Of a stretch of DNA of 64,000 nt, positions 25,899-34,330 are shown piece by piece. The position numbers and the translations under genes were made by a program. The DNA is from Neorhodopirellula pilleata (GTDB taxonomy: Bacteria; Planctomycetota; Planctomycetia; Pirellulales; Pirellulaceae), in the NCBI RefSeq assembly GCF_007859915.1, contig NZ_SJPM01000010.1, positions 66,743-130,742 of the forward strand. The letters run 5' to 3'. The stretch's first letter is position 1. Each line of letters begins with the position of its first letter. The notes beneath the pieces were generated by a model. It had not been told where the DNA came from and ran no database searches. It saw only the letters and a program-made list of their open reading frames with translations.

Positions 25899-27236
25899 TC
25901 AGTCCGGTTGCTTGACGAAGTTCGTCTTGGGCGGCAACTTCTTCACGCGGGACAGGGCGGCAATCCGGTGGGACGAATCTTCGGACGCCTCGCGTGGTAG
26001 ATCATTTTGGTATTGCGACCTATGGGTTAGCGATGACGAGCGTGGTACCCGCGTCGTTTCGCTTGGTTGGTGAATCCATGAGCGGGTTTGATGCAAACTT
26101 GATGGCTTGGCCGAGTCCGCATCATCGAGCTGGTCCTCCCAACCGCGAGGGATCGGTTCGGGATAGGTTGGTATCAAGGGATCGTCGATCGGATCGAGGG
26201 AAGTGTCTTCCCCAGGCAGTGTGTCGTTCATCGGCGGTAAGAGTTGTTCCAGCGGCACGGGAAGTTCGTCCTCGAGTGACGATTCCATCTCCAAGATCGA
26301 CGGGGAAAGTCCATCGCGAGGACTGGACCGATCACTAGGACTGGGCAGACTGTCTTCACGGTCGCGGGATTGGTCTGGACTTGGTTGTCGGGATTGTTCG
26401 GCTTGTCGTTGTGCTTCGGCGGCAGACTCGGCTTCAGCAGCCAACTCCCGACGCATTCTCGCTTTGAGTTGCTCGACTTTGGATTCGTCGATTCGACGCC
26501 GTTCTTCGCTGCCGACCGGGGGCCCGCCGATGATCTGATTCGGCTCGGTTTCACTGGGGTCGATCAGGTACTTATCAAACTTTTTCTGCAACCGTTTTTG
26601 TTCAAGGTATTCGCGATACTCGGCAAGCTCGTGTTCGGTCATTTGGGGCGGGTTGGTCGGAGCCTCTGCGCGGAGTACCGAATGATCCATCGACTCAGAG
26701 GCGAACGGCGAGGGGTAACTTCGAGTCGAGTATTCCCTTTGATTTCCGTCGGGATCGAGTTGGGAATAGTAATGCCCAGCGGATTCTTCGGGGTCAACCA
26801 ACGGTTTCATTGGTCGCACATTTGCCGCATTTTGGCTGACCGCCCACGCGTACCGATCAAATCGGTGATAGAAGGTATCGGCTGTCGGCGATCGCATCGG
26901 GTCGACACCCGCAAACGCAGCGTTGCCGCATTGGGGGCAGCCATGAAACTTTTCGCAGTCCGTTCCGATTCGGGCGGGAAACGAACGCGGTGGTAAGTTC
27001 GCAAGCGGACGAATTCCGCTGCTGTAGCAAGCGTGGTACCCGTCACCGTATCCACAACCGCAAAGCCGTCCACTCCGCGTGATCGCTTCAGGAAACCCGG
27101 CTAGGGAAGGGATCGTCGAAACGACGGCACCGACGGAAACGACGGCGATCGCCGCGAGCCATCGACGTCGATGTTTCCGGCGATGGGTCGAAACGTGATG
27201 GGTTGGGCAAGATGGAAGGGCGGCAACATCGTTCAT
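25899..27236 (-). CDS. Uncharacterised secreted Cys-patterned, Ser/Pro/Glu-rich protein
   Basis: About 445 aa from ATG 27236 (MNDVAAL); the frame opens 27 bp earlier at 27263. A basic stretch (HRRKHRRRWL) precedes a hydrophobic segment (AIAVVSVGAVVSTIPSLA), so it is exported. The mature N-terminus has a Cys cluster (CGCGYGDGYHACYSSG, then CEKFHGCPQCG). The central part is charged and probably coiled (EYREYLEQKRLQKKFDKYL, then ELAAEAESAAEAQRQAE). The end is low-complexity. I do not recognise the family; the Cys block may bind metal or form disulfides. Confidence 0.6.
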   Translation of the reverse strand: MNDVAALPSCPTHHVSTHRRKHRRRWLAAIAVVSVGAVVSTIPSLAGFPEAITRSGRLCGCGYGDGYHACYSSGIRPLANLPPRSFPARIGTDCEKFHGCPQCGNAAFAGVDPMRSPTADTFYHRFDRYAWAVSQNAANVRPMKPLVDPEESAGHYYSQLDPDGNQREYSTRSYPSPFASESMDHSVLRAEAPTNPPQMTEHELAEYREYLEQKRLQKKFDKYLIDPSETEPNQIIGGPPVGSEERRRIDESKVEQLKARMRRELAAEAESAAEAQRQAEQSRQPSPDQSRDREDSLPSPSDRSSPRDGLSPSILEMESSLEDELPVPLEQLLPPMNDTLPGEDTSLDPIDDPLIPTYPEPIPRGWEDQLDDADSAKPSSLHQTRSWIHQPSETTRVPRSSSLTHRSQYQNDLPREASEDSSHRIAALSRVKKLPPKTNFVKQPD

Positions 27237-27389
27237 GGGGATGTCCAACGGGTTCAATCGCAATGAGAATCACAATGGTCTCAACCGTCATGATCGGTCG
27301 GTTGTGACGAACCGTTTCGACCGACCGAGCCAACCCGCTCAGATTTACCGCACCTCGGCAGGATCGCGTCAATCAGGTAACCTGTAGGG

Positions 27390-28604
27390 ATGATTCCTCC
27401 AGCATTAATCCTTGTCGATTCCGATCAAACCTCCACCTCTCCGAGTTCGTCGGCGACGGCGACGCTGTTTGCCGGTTTAGCCGATCGGAACGCGAATTTG
27501 TTTCGTCGTTTGGGGCTGCCTCTGGGAGACCCGGCGGCTTGGTTGGAATTGCCCTCGGGGCGGGTCGTTCGCATCGTCCGCGATCTTGAGATGGATCGCG
27601 CTCGCGCCCGCGCCCATGAAATGTCTGCCAATCCGGGCGCGGTTCATTGTCCAGCCGATTTCAAGCCAGAGGATGGCGAGTTGAGCAGCGACCGAGAAAC
27701 CGCCGTTGCACAATCGATCGCAGTTCTAATGAAACAAGAAGGGGTCACCAACGTGATCGGTGACCGCTCCTTGCCGTTAATCTATGTCTATCAGTTGGCC
27801 GAGGTGGGCATCCGAGTTCAGTACGATGCGGCGTTGGGCGTGATCGATCGCCGTCCCAAGTCGGCGTCCGAGATCGAGGCTCTTGCCCACGCACAGCATG
27901 TGACTGAACAGGTTATGTTCGAAGTCTGCCACCGGATCGCCACCGCGACGGTCGACGATGATGGGCAGCTGTTTCAAGACGGCGGCTTGTTGACGAGTGA
28001 ACGATTGGTCAATTACGCCCGACGCGGTTTTATGGAGCGAGGCTTCACGATGAGCCACGGTGCGATTGTCGCGTGTCCGCCGCATTCGGCCGATTGTCAT
28101 CATGCCGGTACCGGCCCGTTGTATTCAGGCGTGCCGATTATTGTCGATCTGTTCCCACGAGATGAATTGACCCGCTATCACGGTGACTGCACGCGGACCG
28201 TGGTGCATGGAACACCGAGCGATGAAGTAATTCGAATGCACGCGGCGGTAGTGAAAGCCAAGGCTGCCGCCGAAGCCGAATTGTATCCGGGCCGAACGGC
28301 CGAGGCGGTGCATTTAGCATCGGACCGGGAACTGATCGCGGCGGGCTATCAATCTCATCGCGGACAACTGACCGAGGCTCCATCGATCCAACACGGTACC
28401 GGCCACGGAATCGGTTTGGAGATTCACGAACCGATCTTATTAGACTTCGGCGGCGAAGCGATGCTCGAAGGTGAAGTGTTCACCGTCGAACCCGGCTTGT
28501 ACGGCAAACGGGACGGGGGCGTCCGCGTCGAAGACATGTTGGTCGTTACGCAAAACGGACCAAGGAACCTCAACCAGTTACCACAAGGTTTGAACTGGGA
28601 GTGA
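27390..28604 (+). CDS. M24-family metallopeptidase (Xaa-Pro aminopeptidase-like)
   Basis: 404 aa, no signal peptide, so cytosolic. The pita-bread fold ligands are present in order: Asp in IIVDLFPRD, Asp in HGDCTRTVVHG, His in GTGHGIGLEIHE, Glu in EVFTVEPGLYG and Glu in GVRVEDMLVV. These bind two metal ions in the family. The N-terminal part is a creatinase-like domain. It probably releases N-terminal residues from Pro-containing peptides. It is divergent from the upstream secreted protein and stands alone. Confidence 0.88.
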   Translation: MIPPALILVDSDQTSTSPSSSATATLFAGLADRNANLFRRLGLPLGDPAAWLELPSGRVVRIVRDLEMDRARARAHEMSANPGAVHCPADFKPEDGELSSDRETAVAQSIAVLMKQEGVTNVIGDRSLPLIYVYQLAEVGIRVQYDAALGVIDRRPKSASEIEALAHAQHVTEQVMFEVCHRIATATVDDDGQLFQDGGLLTSERLVNYARRGFMERGFTMSHGAIVACPPHSADCHHAGTGPLYSGVPIIVDLFPRDELTRYHGDCTRTVVHGTPSDEVIRMHAAVVKAKAAAEAELYPGRTAEAVHLASDRELIAAGYQSHRGQLTEAPSIQHGTGHGIGLEIHEPILLDFGGEAMLEGEVFTVEPGLYGKRDGGVRVEDMLVVTQNGPRNLNQLPQGLNWE

Positions 28605-28655
28605 TCGGCAAGTCTCAGCGTCAGAATCTTCTTTTAAGGATCCCTCGCTCTCCGG

Positions 28656-28813
28656 CGTGTTGATTCAGTGAGCCGACGGCGCTAGCGGGCTGTCGATTTA
28701 ATTAGCCGTACCGCGTTAGCGGCGGTTCCCGCGACCGTTAACCGGGGCTAACGCCCGTCGGCTAATTGTTGTCACTCGGTATACGATTAAATCAACAGCC
28801 CGCTTTTTCGGGC
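28656..28813. repeat. Nested palindromic intergenic repeat after the kinase-tubulin gene
   Basis: Outer words CGTGTTGATT and AATCAACAGCCCGC are inverted. Inside, TTAATTAGCCGTACC and GACGGGCGTTAGCC-type words pair in inverse, for example AATTAGCCG (28699-28707) with CGGCTAATT. A short GCCCG-CGGGC stem at the right edge ends 8 bp before the kinase-tubulin stop codon. It shares word order with 13660-13725, 39830-40013 and the fragment at 128-190. Confidence 0.65.
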
Positions 28814-28820
28814 GTTGGCT

Positions 28821-31800
28821 TTAAAGTCCGTGCGGTTCATTCCAAGAAACATCTGTCCGGGCGTGCAAGCGTTTGCTCACCTGTGTATTGCCACCGGAGA
28901 ACAATTCGAACCGGGTCAACACCTCGTCGACATGAACTTGTTGAGCTTCATGAACCAGCATCGGTGTGATTCCGGGGATGATCACGGTGGTCAGAGAACC
29001 TTTGTGAGCCGACACGATCTTTGGTTCTAAACGTTCTCGCTCGGACTCACTCGCCACGAGCAACAGCAACCGTTGGCGTCCTCCGCATTGCAGCAGTCGT
29101 GGTCTCGCGACGTCAAGTGCCGACTCGATGGTTGTTTGTTGTTCCCACCGATTCTTGCTTCGGGAACCACCTGCAATCATTTGCGTCTTCATCAGGCCGG
29201 TTTGACCGGTTTTTGTCGATGAGCCGGACGTGCAGTACAGTGCCGTGGCAACGATGGAATCTTTCGAAGATTGGTTTGAATCGTCGTTGACGTTTGTCGT
29301 CGAGTCGACCCCAGGTTCGGCCGATTCATTTCGATGTTGATCAACGATCCGTTCGACGATTGGCAAACACTTCGCAACCAAGTCCGTAGCCATTCCCTCG
29401 ACCTCCCACGGGGCATTAGGACTGTGGATCGGTTTGGTTAACCATATTTGTGCTGTCTCGGCGTGGACTTGGTCGAGGACGGCTTGTAATCGCGATTGAA
29501 TCTCTTGTGGCATGTCTTGCCATGGATTCTCGGTATCGCGGTTGTCGCCCGGGACGCTGCGGATCGCCCGCGCGATCCCGATGGCGGTGGCCGTTAATTG
29601 GGTGTGCAATTGCTCGAGCTGATTCTGCAGATCGACCGTCGCATGCAACGTGATTCGCTGTGCGATCAACGAGATCGATCTTCTTGCAATCTCTTCGGCA
29701 AACAACAACCGGTCCGCTGCGTCGTCGACACCTGACGTCGTTGCATCCTCAATGTTTGCTAGCGAACCGCCAGCAAACTCACTCGGAGAGTTGGATTCGG
29801 TCTCAATCTCTTCTTGAAGATTGGCGATCTCTTTTGCGAAATCGAGTGATAATCGTTCAATCGCCTGGACCGCCGACGTGATGTCGATACGTCCATCGTT
29901 CAATCGAGCGACCAGTTCTCGTCGCAGCATTAGTAACTGTCCGGCCGCTCGTCGATCTAGCTGGCCGCTGATGTCGGCATCGTCGAGTGCGTTGAAGATG
30001 ACGTTCTCGACCGCGTCAGGTTGGCTTAACGCCTCGTCACTTAATGGAGCCAGTAGCTGGGCAATGTAGTTGGAGATGCTGTTCTCGTTGTCGCCAAACT
30101 GTCCGACAATGAACTCGACGGTGCTGGTTAAATCCAACCCGCATCGTTTTTTAAGTCGTTCAGCGAGCGGTCCGGCGATCTCGCGTGATTCGGCGGGACG
30201 TCCGAGCCATGTGAGTAGCAACTGACGGGTCGCCGACGGTGCGAGCAAGTTTTCTTCAAGGGCTCGCAAACACTTCAATCTCGCCACCCCGACGCTTCGG
30301 ATCATCGGCTTGATCATGTTTCCCGAATCTTGAATGTCACAGTGGCGGGCGCTCGCGAGAATCTCGGACGCACCGGTCGCGTCCGCCCAAAGGTAATCTA
30401 CGATGGTTGATGATGCCGACGGTGAATCTGCGGTCTGTTGTTCACCATCGAGGACCAAATAGGCGTTGCGCAATGGGTTGCGTACTGCGGGGACTCCCGG
30501 CCAACCGATTCCTTCATCGCCCGGATAGCTGTTGCCTGGTAAAAGGTAATGGCGGATCTCGGAGATTGCGGCGTGGGTATCGTGCAAGCTCACGCCTTGA
30601 GTCGGGTTCCCTTGCAAACTAACCGCAGAAAACAGCGGCAGGATCGGCGCATGCTCCAAGCCGGCTTCATCGAGCAACGTTCGCAGTCGCGGTGTGATGT
30701 CGAGCACCATGCCGCTGGCCGTTCCGCCAGACAACGAACCGACGACATAGATCGACGGTACTCGTTCGCCGCAAACGGCGGCCAAGTGGTCGATGGCCTC
30801 ACGCAATCCAGAGTCGATTTTCTCTGCATGATCCATCATCGCCAATCGGCCAAGTGGTCGCATGCCTTCGGTCGCTCCGCTACGTGGCACGTTGTAGATC
30901 CATCGCCGCGATACCGAACGCATGTGTTGGGTCGGACGATCGCGGTATTCCTGAGCGCTTCGCAGGGGCGTGTGCAGAATGGTTGCCGGAGGGATTCGGT
31001 CGGATGCCTCGGTTAGTCGTGCGGCGTGGATGTTTTGCATGTCCGTATCAATCAGGACCGAATGCAAGTCCAATGGACACGCCGAATGCAAGGTCGCCAC
31101 GCGCCCCCGCAGTTCATGCAGGCATTCCCCGCCTGCACCACCGATTGCGACCACCAACGCATGCCCCGTCACACGGCTCTGTAGTAACTTGGTCTGGGCG
31201 TTGAGGCTGGGCAGATCCTCTACCTTACCGGATTCGCTCGGTCCGGCGACGTTGACTCGCTGGACGACGGTCGATTCACGTTGCCGCGGTGTTCGCAATG
31301 CCTCGACGAACGCCTTGCAGCTATCGAATCGACGTTTAGGGTCCTTTTCGAGTGCGCGGGCGACGGCGACTCGATCGGCGGGCGGCAGCGGTTCCAAGTT
31401 GGGCGCGGCGTGGACATGTTGCGTTGCCAATTGGGCGATCGTTCGTCCGGCAAACGGTCGTGTGCCCGTTAAAAGTTCCTGGTACATAACGGCGAGTGAA
31501 TACTGATCGCTATTAATACTCGGTTGACCATCGAAGACTTCCGGTGGTGCATAGATCGGCGTCAGCCCGCCGATGATCGACTGATCAATATCTCGCAAAT
31601 CTTTTAGCAAACCAAAGTCGCCGACTTTGACGTGCCCGCCGACCATCAATAGGTTCCCAGGCTTCACGTCAAGGTGCTGCAGTTGATAACTCGTGTGCAA
31701 GTAGTCAAGTGCGTCGGCGGCATCGTGCAAATACGATAGTAACGCCGAACGTGGGATTCCACACGAACCTCGATCGATGTGGCGTTTCAGAACGTCCTCG

Positions 31801-32099
31801 AGAGAACCGTCGGCCAGTTCGGTGACGATCACCAATTGGTCGTCGACAACGCCGAAGCGTTCCAGCGTCAAAAGAAATGGGTGGTGGACGCCTTTAATCC
31901 GCTCGAGTGATTTCAGCTCACGCGATCCACGGTTCGCTTCGGTCGCGCCGAAAACAAACTTAACCGCCTTTTTTAGGCCGCCTGGTGCGTTGCATCGCCA
32001 TACCTCACCGAAACCGCCTGCGCCGATTTTCTGCTCGAGCGTATAGCCGGCGATCGGCTCATAGCCGGGAGCGATTCGTCGAGTTACTTGAGTGGTCAT
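28821..32099 (-). CDS. Ser/Thr protein kinase fused to a tubulin-like GTPase domain
   Basis: 1,092 aa. Residues 20-270 are a complete Hanks-type kinase: G-loop GAGGFGEVW (26-34), Lys in KKAVKFV, catalytic loop HLDVKPGN (142-149), DFG (161-163) and APPE. After a linker, residues about 312-620 match tubulin-like (Tubulin_2-type) proteins: VVAIGGAGGE for the first nucleotide loop and GSLSGGTASG (455-464), equivalent to the tubulin GGGTGSG signature, plus WIYNVPRS and PLGRLAMMDH. The C-terminal 470 residues are mostly helical with acidic stretches and no clear domain. No transmembrane helix is evident. The AAA+ gene lies 3 bp upstream on the same strand. Inferred role: a signalling kinase that may polymerise or scaffold with GTP; substrates unknown. 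Confidence 0.85.
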   Translation of the reverse strand: MTTQVTRRIAPGYEPIAGYTLEQKIGAGGFGEVWRCNAPGGLKKAVKFVFGATEANRGSRELKSLERIKGVHHPFLLTLERFGVVDDQLVIVTELADGSLEDVLKRHIDRGSCGIPRSALLSYLHDAADALDYLHTSYQLQHLDVKPGNLLMVGGHVKVGDFGLLKDLRDIDQSIIGGLTPIYAPPEVFDGQPSINSDQYSLAVMYQELLTGTRPFAGRTIAQLATQHVHAAPNLEPLPPADRVAVARALEKDPKRRFDSCKAFVEALRTPRQRESTVVQRVNVAGPSESGKVEDLPSLNAQTKLLQSRVTGHALVVAIGGAGGECLHELRGRVATLHSACPLDLHSVLIDTDMQNIHAARLTEASDRIPPATILHTPLRSAQEYRDRPTQHMRSVSRRWIYNVPRSGATEGMRPLGRLAMMDHAEKIDSGLREAIDHLAAVCGERVPSIYVVGSLSGGTASGMVLDITPRLRTLLDEAGLEHAPILPLFSAVSLQGNPTQGVSLHDTHAAISEIRHYLLPGNSYPGDEGIGWPGVPAVRNPLRNAYLVLDGEQQTADSPSASSTIVDYLWADATGASEILASARHCDIQDSGNMIKPMIRSVGVARLKCLRALEENLLAPSATRQLLLTWLGRPAESREIAGPLAERLKKRCGLDLTSTVEFIVGQFGDNENSISNYIAQLLAPLSDEALSQPDAVENVIFNALDDADISGQLDRRAAGQLLMLRRELVARLNDGRIDITSAVQAIERLSLDFAKEIANLQEEIETESNSPSEFAGGSLANIEDATTSGVDDAADRLLFAEEIARRSISLIAQRITLHATVDLQNQLEQLHTQLTATAIGIARAIRSVPGDNRDTENPWQDMPQEIQSRLQAVLDQVHAETAQIWLTKPIHSPNAPWEVEGMATDLVAKCLPIVERIVDQHRNESAEPGVDSTTNVNDDSNQSSKDSIVATALYCTSGSSTKTGQTGLMKTQMIAGGSRSKNRWEQQTTIESALDVARPRLLQCGGRQRLLLLVASESERERLEPKIVSAHKGSLTTVIIPGITPMLVHEAQQVHVDEVLTRFELFSGGNTQVSKRLHARTDVSWNEPHGL

Positions 32100-32102
32100 G
32101 GT

Positions 32103-33431
32103 TTATAGAGCGCTGAAGTAGTTCTTGCAGGCCTGGTCCAGGTAGTCTGGGCGAAGCGTCAATGGGAGTTTTCGATATCGGCAAAAGTTGGCAACCTGAG
32201 TCAAAAGATCACGCGGGTGACAACGACGCGGCGAACGTCCGGTGGCTTTATAGAAGTTCAGCAGATGTTCGGCAGCTTCAGGCGTTTCGGGAAAGCCCAG
32301 TTGAGCTGCGACTGTTTTCATGAGAACGCGGTACTCCTGCGGGGTCGGATCATCCACAAAAATTTTGTAAGGCACACGACGCAAGAAGGCTTCGTCGACC
32401 AAATCGTCAGGATTCAGGTTCGTCGAGAAAATGATCAATTGCTCAAACGGAATTTGGATCTTTTTTCCCGTCGGGAGAGTCAGATAGTCGCATCGATTTT
32501 CCAGGGGAACGATCCAGCGGTTCAACAACTCCTCCGGTGCGATTCTCTGGCGACCAAAGTCATCGATCAGGAGGCACCCGCAATTACTCTTCATTTGCAG
32601 GGGGGCTTCACACATGTTCGATCGCTGATCATGGCGTACTTCCAAGTTGCTCATGACCAATTCGCCACCGACGACGACACTGGGACGTTGAATCCGAATC
32701 CAACGCTTGTCCCAATCCTGGGCGTTGAGCAATTGTCCGTCTCCATCAGGAACCGGTGCTTCGCGATGAAACGCATCGTCCTTGAGTTTGATTAAATTGC
32801 CGTCATCAAGAATCGCATGGGGAATCCAAATTTCTTGGCCGAGGCAACGTGTCAGGCTGCGAGCGATCGTTGTTTTGCCGTTGCCGGGCGGTCCGAACAG
32901 AAATAGTCCCGTATTGCTGTTGATCGCTGGCCCTAGCTGATCTAGCAGTTCGTCTTGGTAAGAGATTCGCGACAGCGACGCCCGGAGTTGGTCCCGATCG
33001 ATCGGATCGACGCCGGCTGCTTGAGCCTCGACGCTGAGCGTGTAGTCGGACAATAGCACGGGGGCGGGACCAACGTAACTGCACTGGGCGAAGTGCTGAT
33101 TGGCTCGTTTCTGGCCCATCTCGGTGAGCGAATAGTAATAGTCGTTAAAAGCAGCCGGACGGACGTGAGCAACGAACTTTCGCGTTCGAAGCGCATCGAT
33201 GATCGGCTCGACAATTCGAAACGGCAAACCCAAAAGGGTGGACGCATTGCGGCCACTAACGGTCCCGGCTTGCAAAACTGTCTTCAGCAACAACGACTCG
33301 ATAAAGGTTACCGACAAACCTAGCTCGTTGATCGACCGCGGTTCGGACGGCCAGAATGTATCGTCGGTTAGCAATCCACCCAAAGCTGATGAAGATTCAA
33401 AGCTGTGGGTGTCGGTCATCAAGGCGTTCAT
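32103..33431 (-). CDS. AAA+ ATPase with N-terminal winged-helix-like region
   Basis: 442 aa. The first 115 residues resemble a winged-helix domain (LGLSVTFIESLLLKTVLQAG, then YYYSLTEMGQKRAN). The AAA+ module follows: Walker A GPPGNGKTT (180-188), Walker B CLLIDDFG (286-293) and a sensor-1-type IIFSTN. The end has the lid helices (GRSPRRCHPRDLLTQVANFC). It is soluble. Its stop is 3 bp before the kinase-tubulin start, so the two are surely co-transcribed. I infer that the ATPase remodels or recruits the tubulin-like partner, or a shared target, but nothing in the sequence names it. Confidence 0.82.
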   Translation of the reverse strand: MNALMTDTHSFESSSALGGLLTDDTFWPSEPRSINELGLSVTFIESLLLKTVLQAGTVSGRNASTLLGLPFRIVEPIIDALRTRKFVAHVRPAAFNDYYYSLTEMGQKRANQHFAQCSYVGPAPVLLSDYTLSVEAQAAGVDPIDRDQLRASLSRISYQDELLDQLGPAINSNTGLFLFGPPGNGKTTIARSLTRCLGQEIWIPHAILDDGNLIKLKDDAFHREAPVPDGDGQLLNAQDWDKRWIRIQRPSVVVGGELVMSNLEVRHDQRSNMCEAPLQMKSNCGCLLIDDFGRQRIAPEELLNRWIVPLENRCDYLTLPTGKKIQIPFEQLIIFSTNLNPDDLVDEAFLRRVPYKIFVDDPTPQEYRVLMKTVAAQLGFPETPEAAEHLLNFYKATGRSPRRCHPRDLLTQVANFCRYRKLPLTLRPDYLDQACKNYFSAL

Positions 33432-33561
33432 CGAACATTCGTGGGGTCGCGAGTACGATCGGAAGCCCGATTCCCACTGTGAAAATCAAGCTCATGCAAA
33501 CGTAGCTTGCTTTCCATGACACGCTCGAAAAAAAGGGCCGGCACGCCACCTTGGAATTCGA

Positions 33562-34308
33562 TCAATCGGTCAACAAACGTGATGCGATCACGCACGCGGC
33601 CGTTTCAATCCTCAGAATCCGCTTTCCCAGATCGACCGGCTTGATCGACGCATCCAAGCAGTCTTGCAATTCAGATTCCGTCAAGCCTCCCTCGGGCCCG
33701 ATGACTACCAAGCACTCTGGAACGATCGAGGACTCCGGGGGCGACGACTGATTTGAACGGATCGGATCGATCGAAGTCGGATTGCCCGACGGCATCGCCA
33801 CGTAGGCCGTGCGGTCGACGAAATCGGACTGGCGATATTTCGTGATCCATTGCCCAAACGTCAACACCGGTAAAATCGGCATCAGGTGGTTCCGACCGGA
33901 TTGTTTGCAGGCTTCGATCACGACCCGTTCGAGCTTCTCGATCAGGCTGCTACCCGGAGCCCGCTGCGTTCGTTCGAAAACGATCGGCTGAACTTGATGG
34001 ACCCCGATTTCGGTCAGTCGTTCAATCATTTCTTTCGCTCGGTCCGGCTTAGGAATCGCGATGGCCATGATCAAATTGACCGACGGTTCAAGATCGATCG
34101 CCGCAATCGAATCGATTCGACAAACACACTGACGCTTGGAAACATGCGTGATCGCCGCTGCCGCTTGGTGCCCCTGGCCGTCGAATAACTCGATCGTATC
34201 GCCTTCAACGACCCGCATCACCCGCGCAGCATGAGCGGCCTCTTCGGGTGGCAATTCGATCAACCCTGACATCTGTGCCAGATTGGGAACGTAATAGCGG
34301 CGAGTCAT
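33562..34308 (-). CDS. rsmE: 16S rRNA (uracil-1498-N3)-methyltransferase
   Basis: 248 aa. It opens RRYYVPNL with the PUA-like part, has HAARVMRVVEGD, AIPKPDRAKEMIERLTEIGV and ACKQSGRNHLMPI, and ends with the SPOUT knot motifs VIGPEGGLTESEL and LGKRILRIETAACVI. RsmE methylates U1498 of 16S rRNA using S-adenosylmethionine. There is an insertion of about 20 Ser/Asp/Pro-rich residues before the knot. The gene lies 130 bp upstream of the AAA+ gene on the same strand. Confidence 0.92.
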   Translation of the reverse strand: MTRRYYVPNLAQMSGLIELPPEEAAHAARVMRVVEGDTIELFDGQGHQAAAAITHVSKRQCVCRIDSIAAIDLEPSVNLIMAIAIPKPDRAKEMIERLTEIGVHQVQPIVFERTQRAPGSSLIEKLERVVIEACKQSGRNHLMPILPVLTFGQWITKYRQSDFVDRTAYVAMPSGNPTSIDPIRSNQSSPPESSIVPECLVVIGPEGGLTESELQDCLDASIKPVDLGKRILRIETAACVIASRLLTD

Positions 34309-34330
34309 GAACGATTTTTCTAACGCGGGG

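Noticed and set aside
28798..28813. A Rho-independent terminator for the kinase-tubulin gene
   Set aside because: The stem is only five base pairs and no T-run follows on the minus strand, so I left it as part of the repeat.
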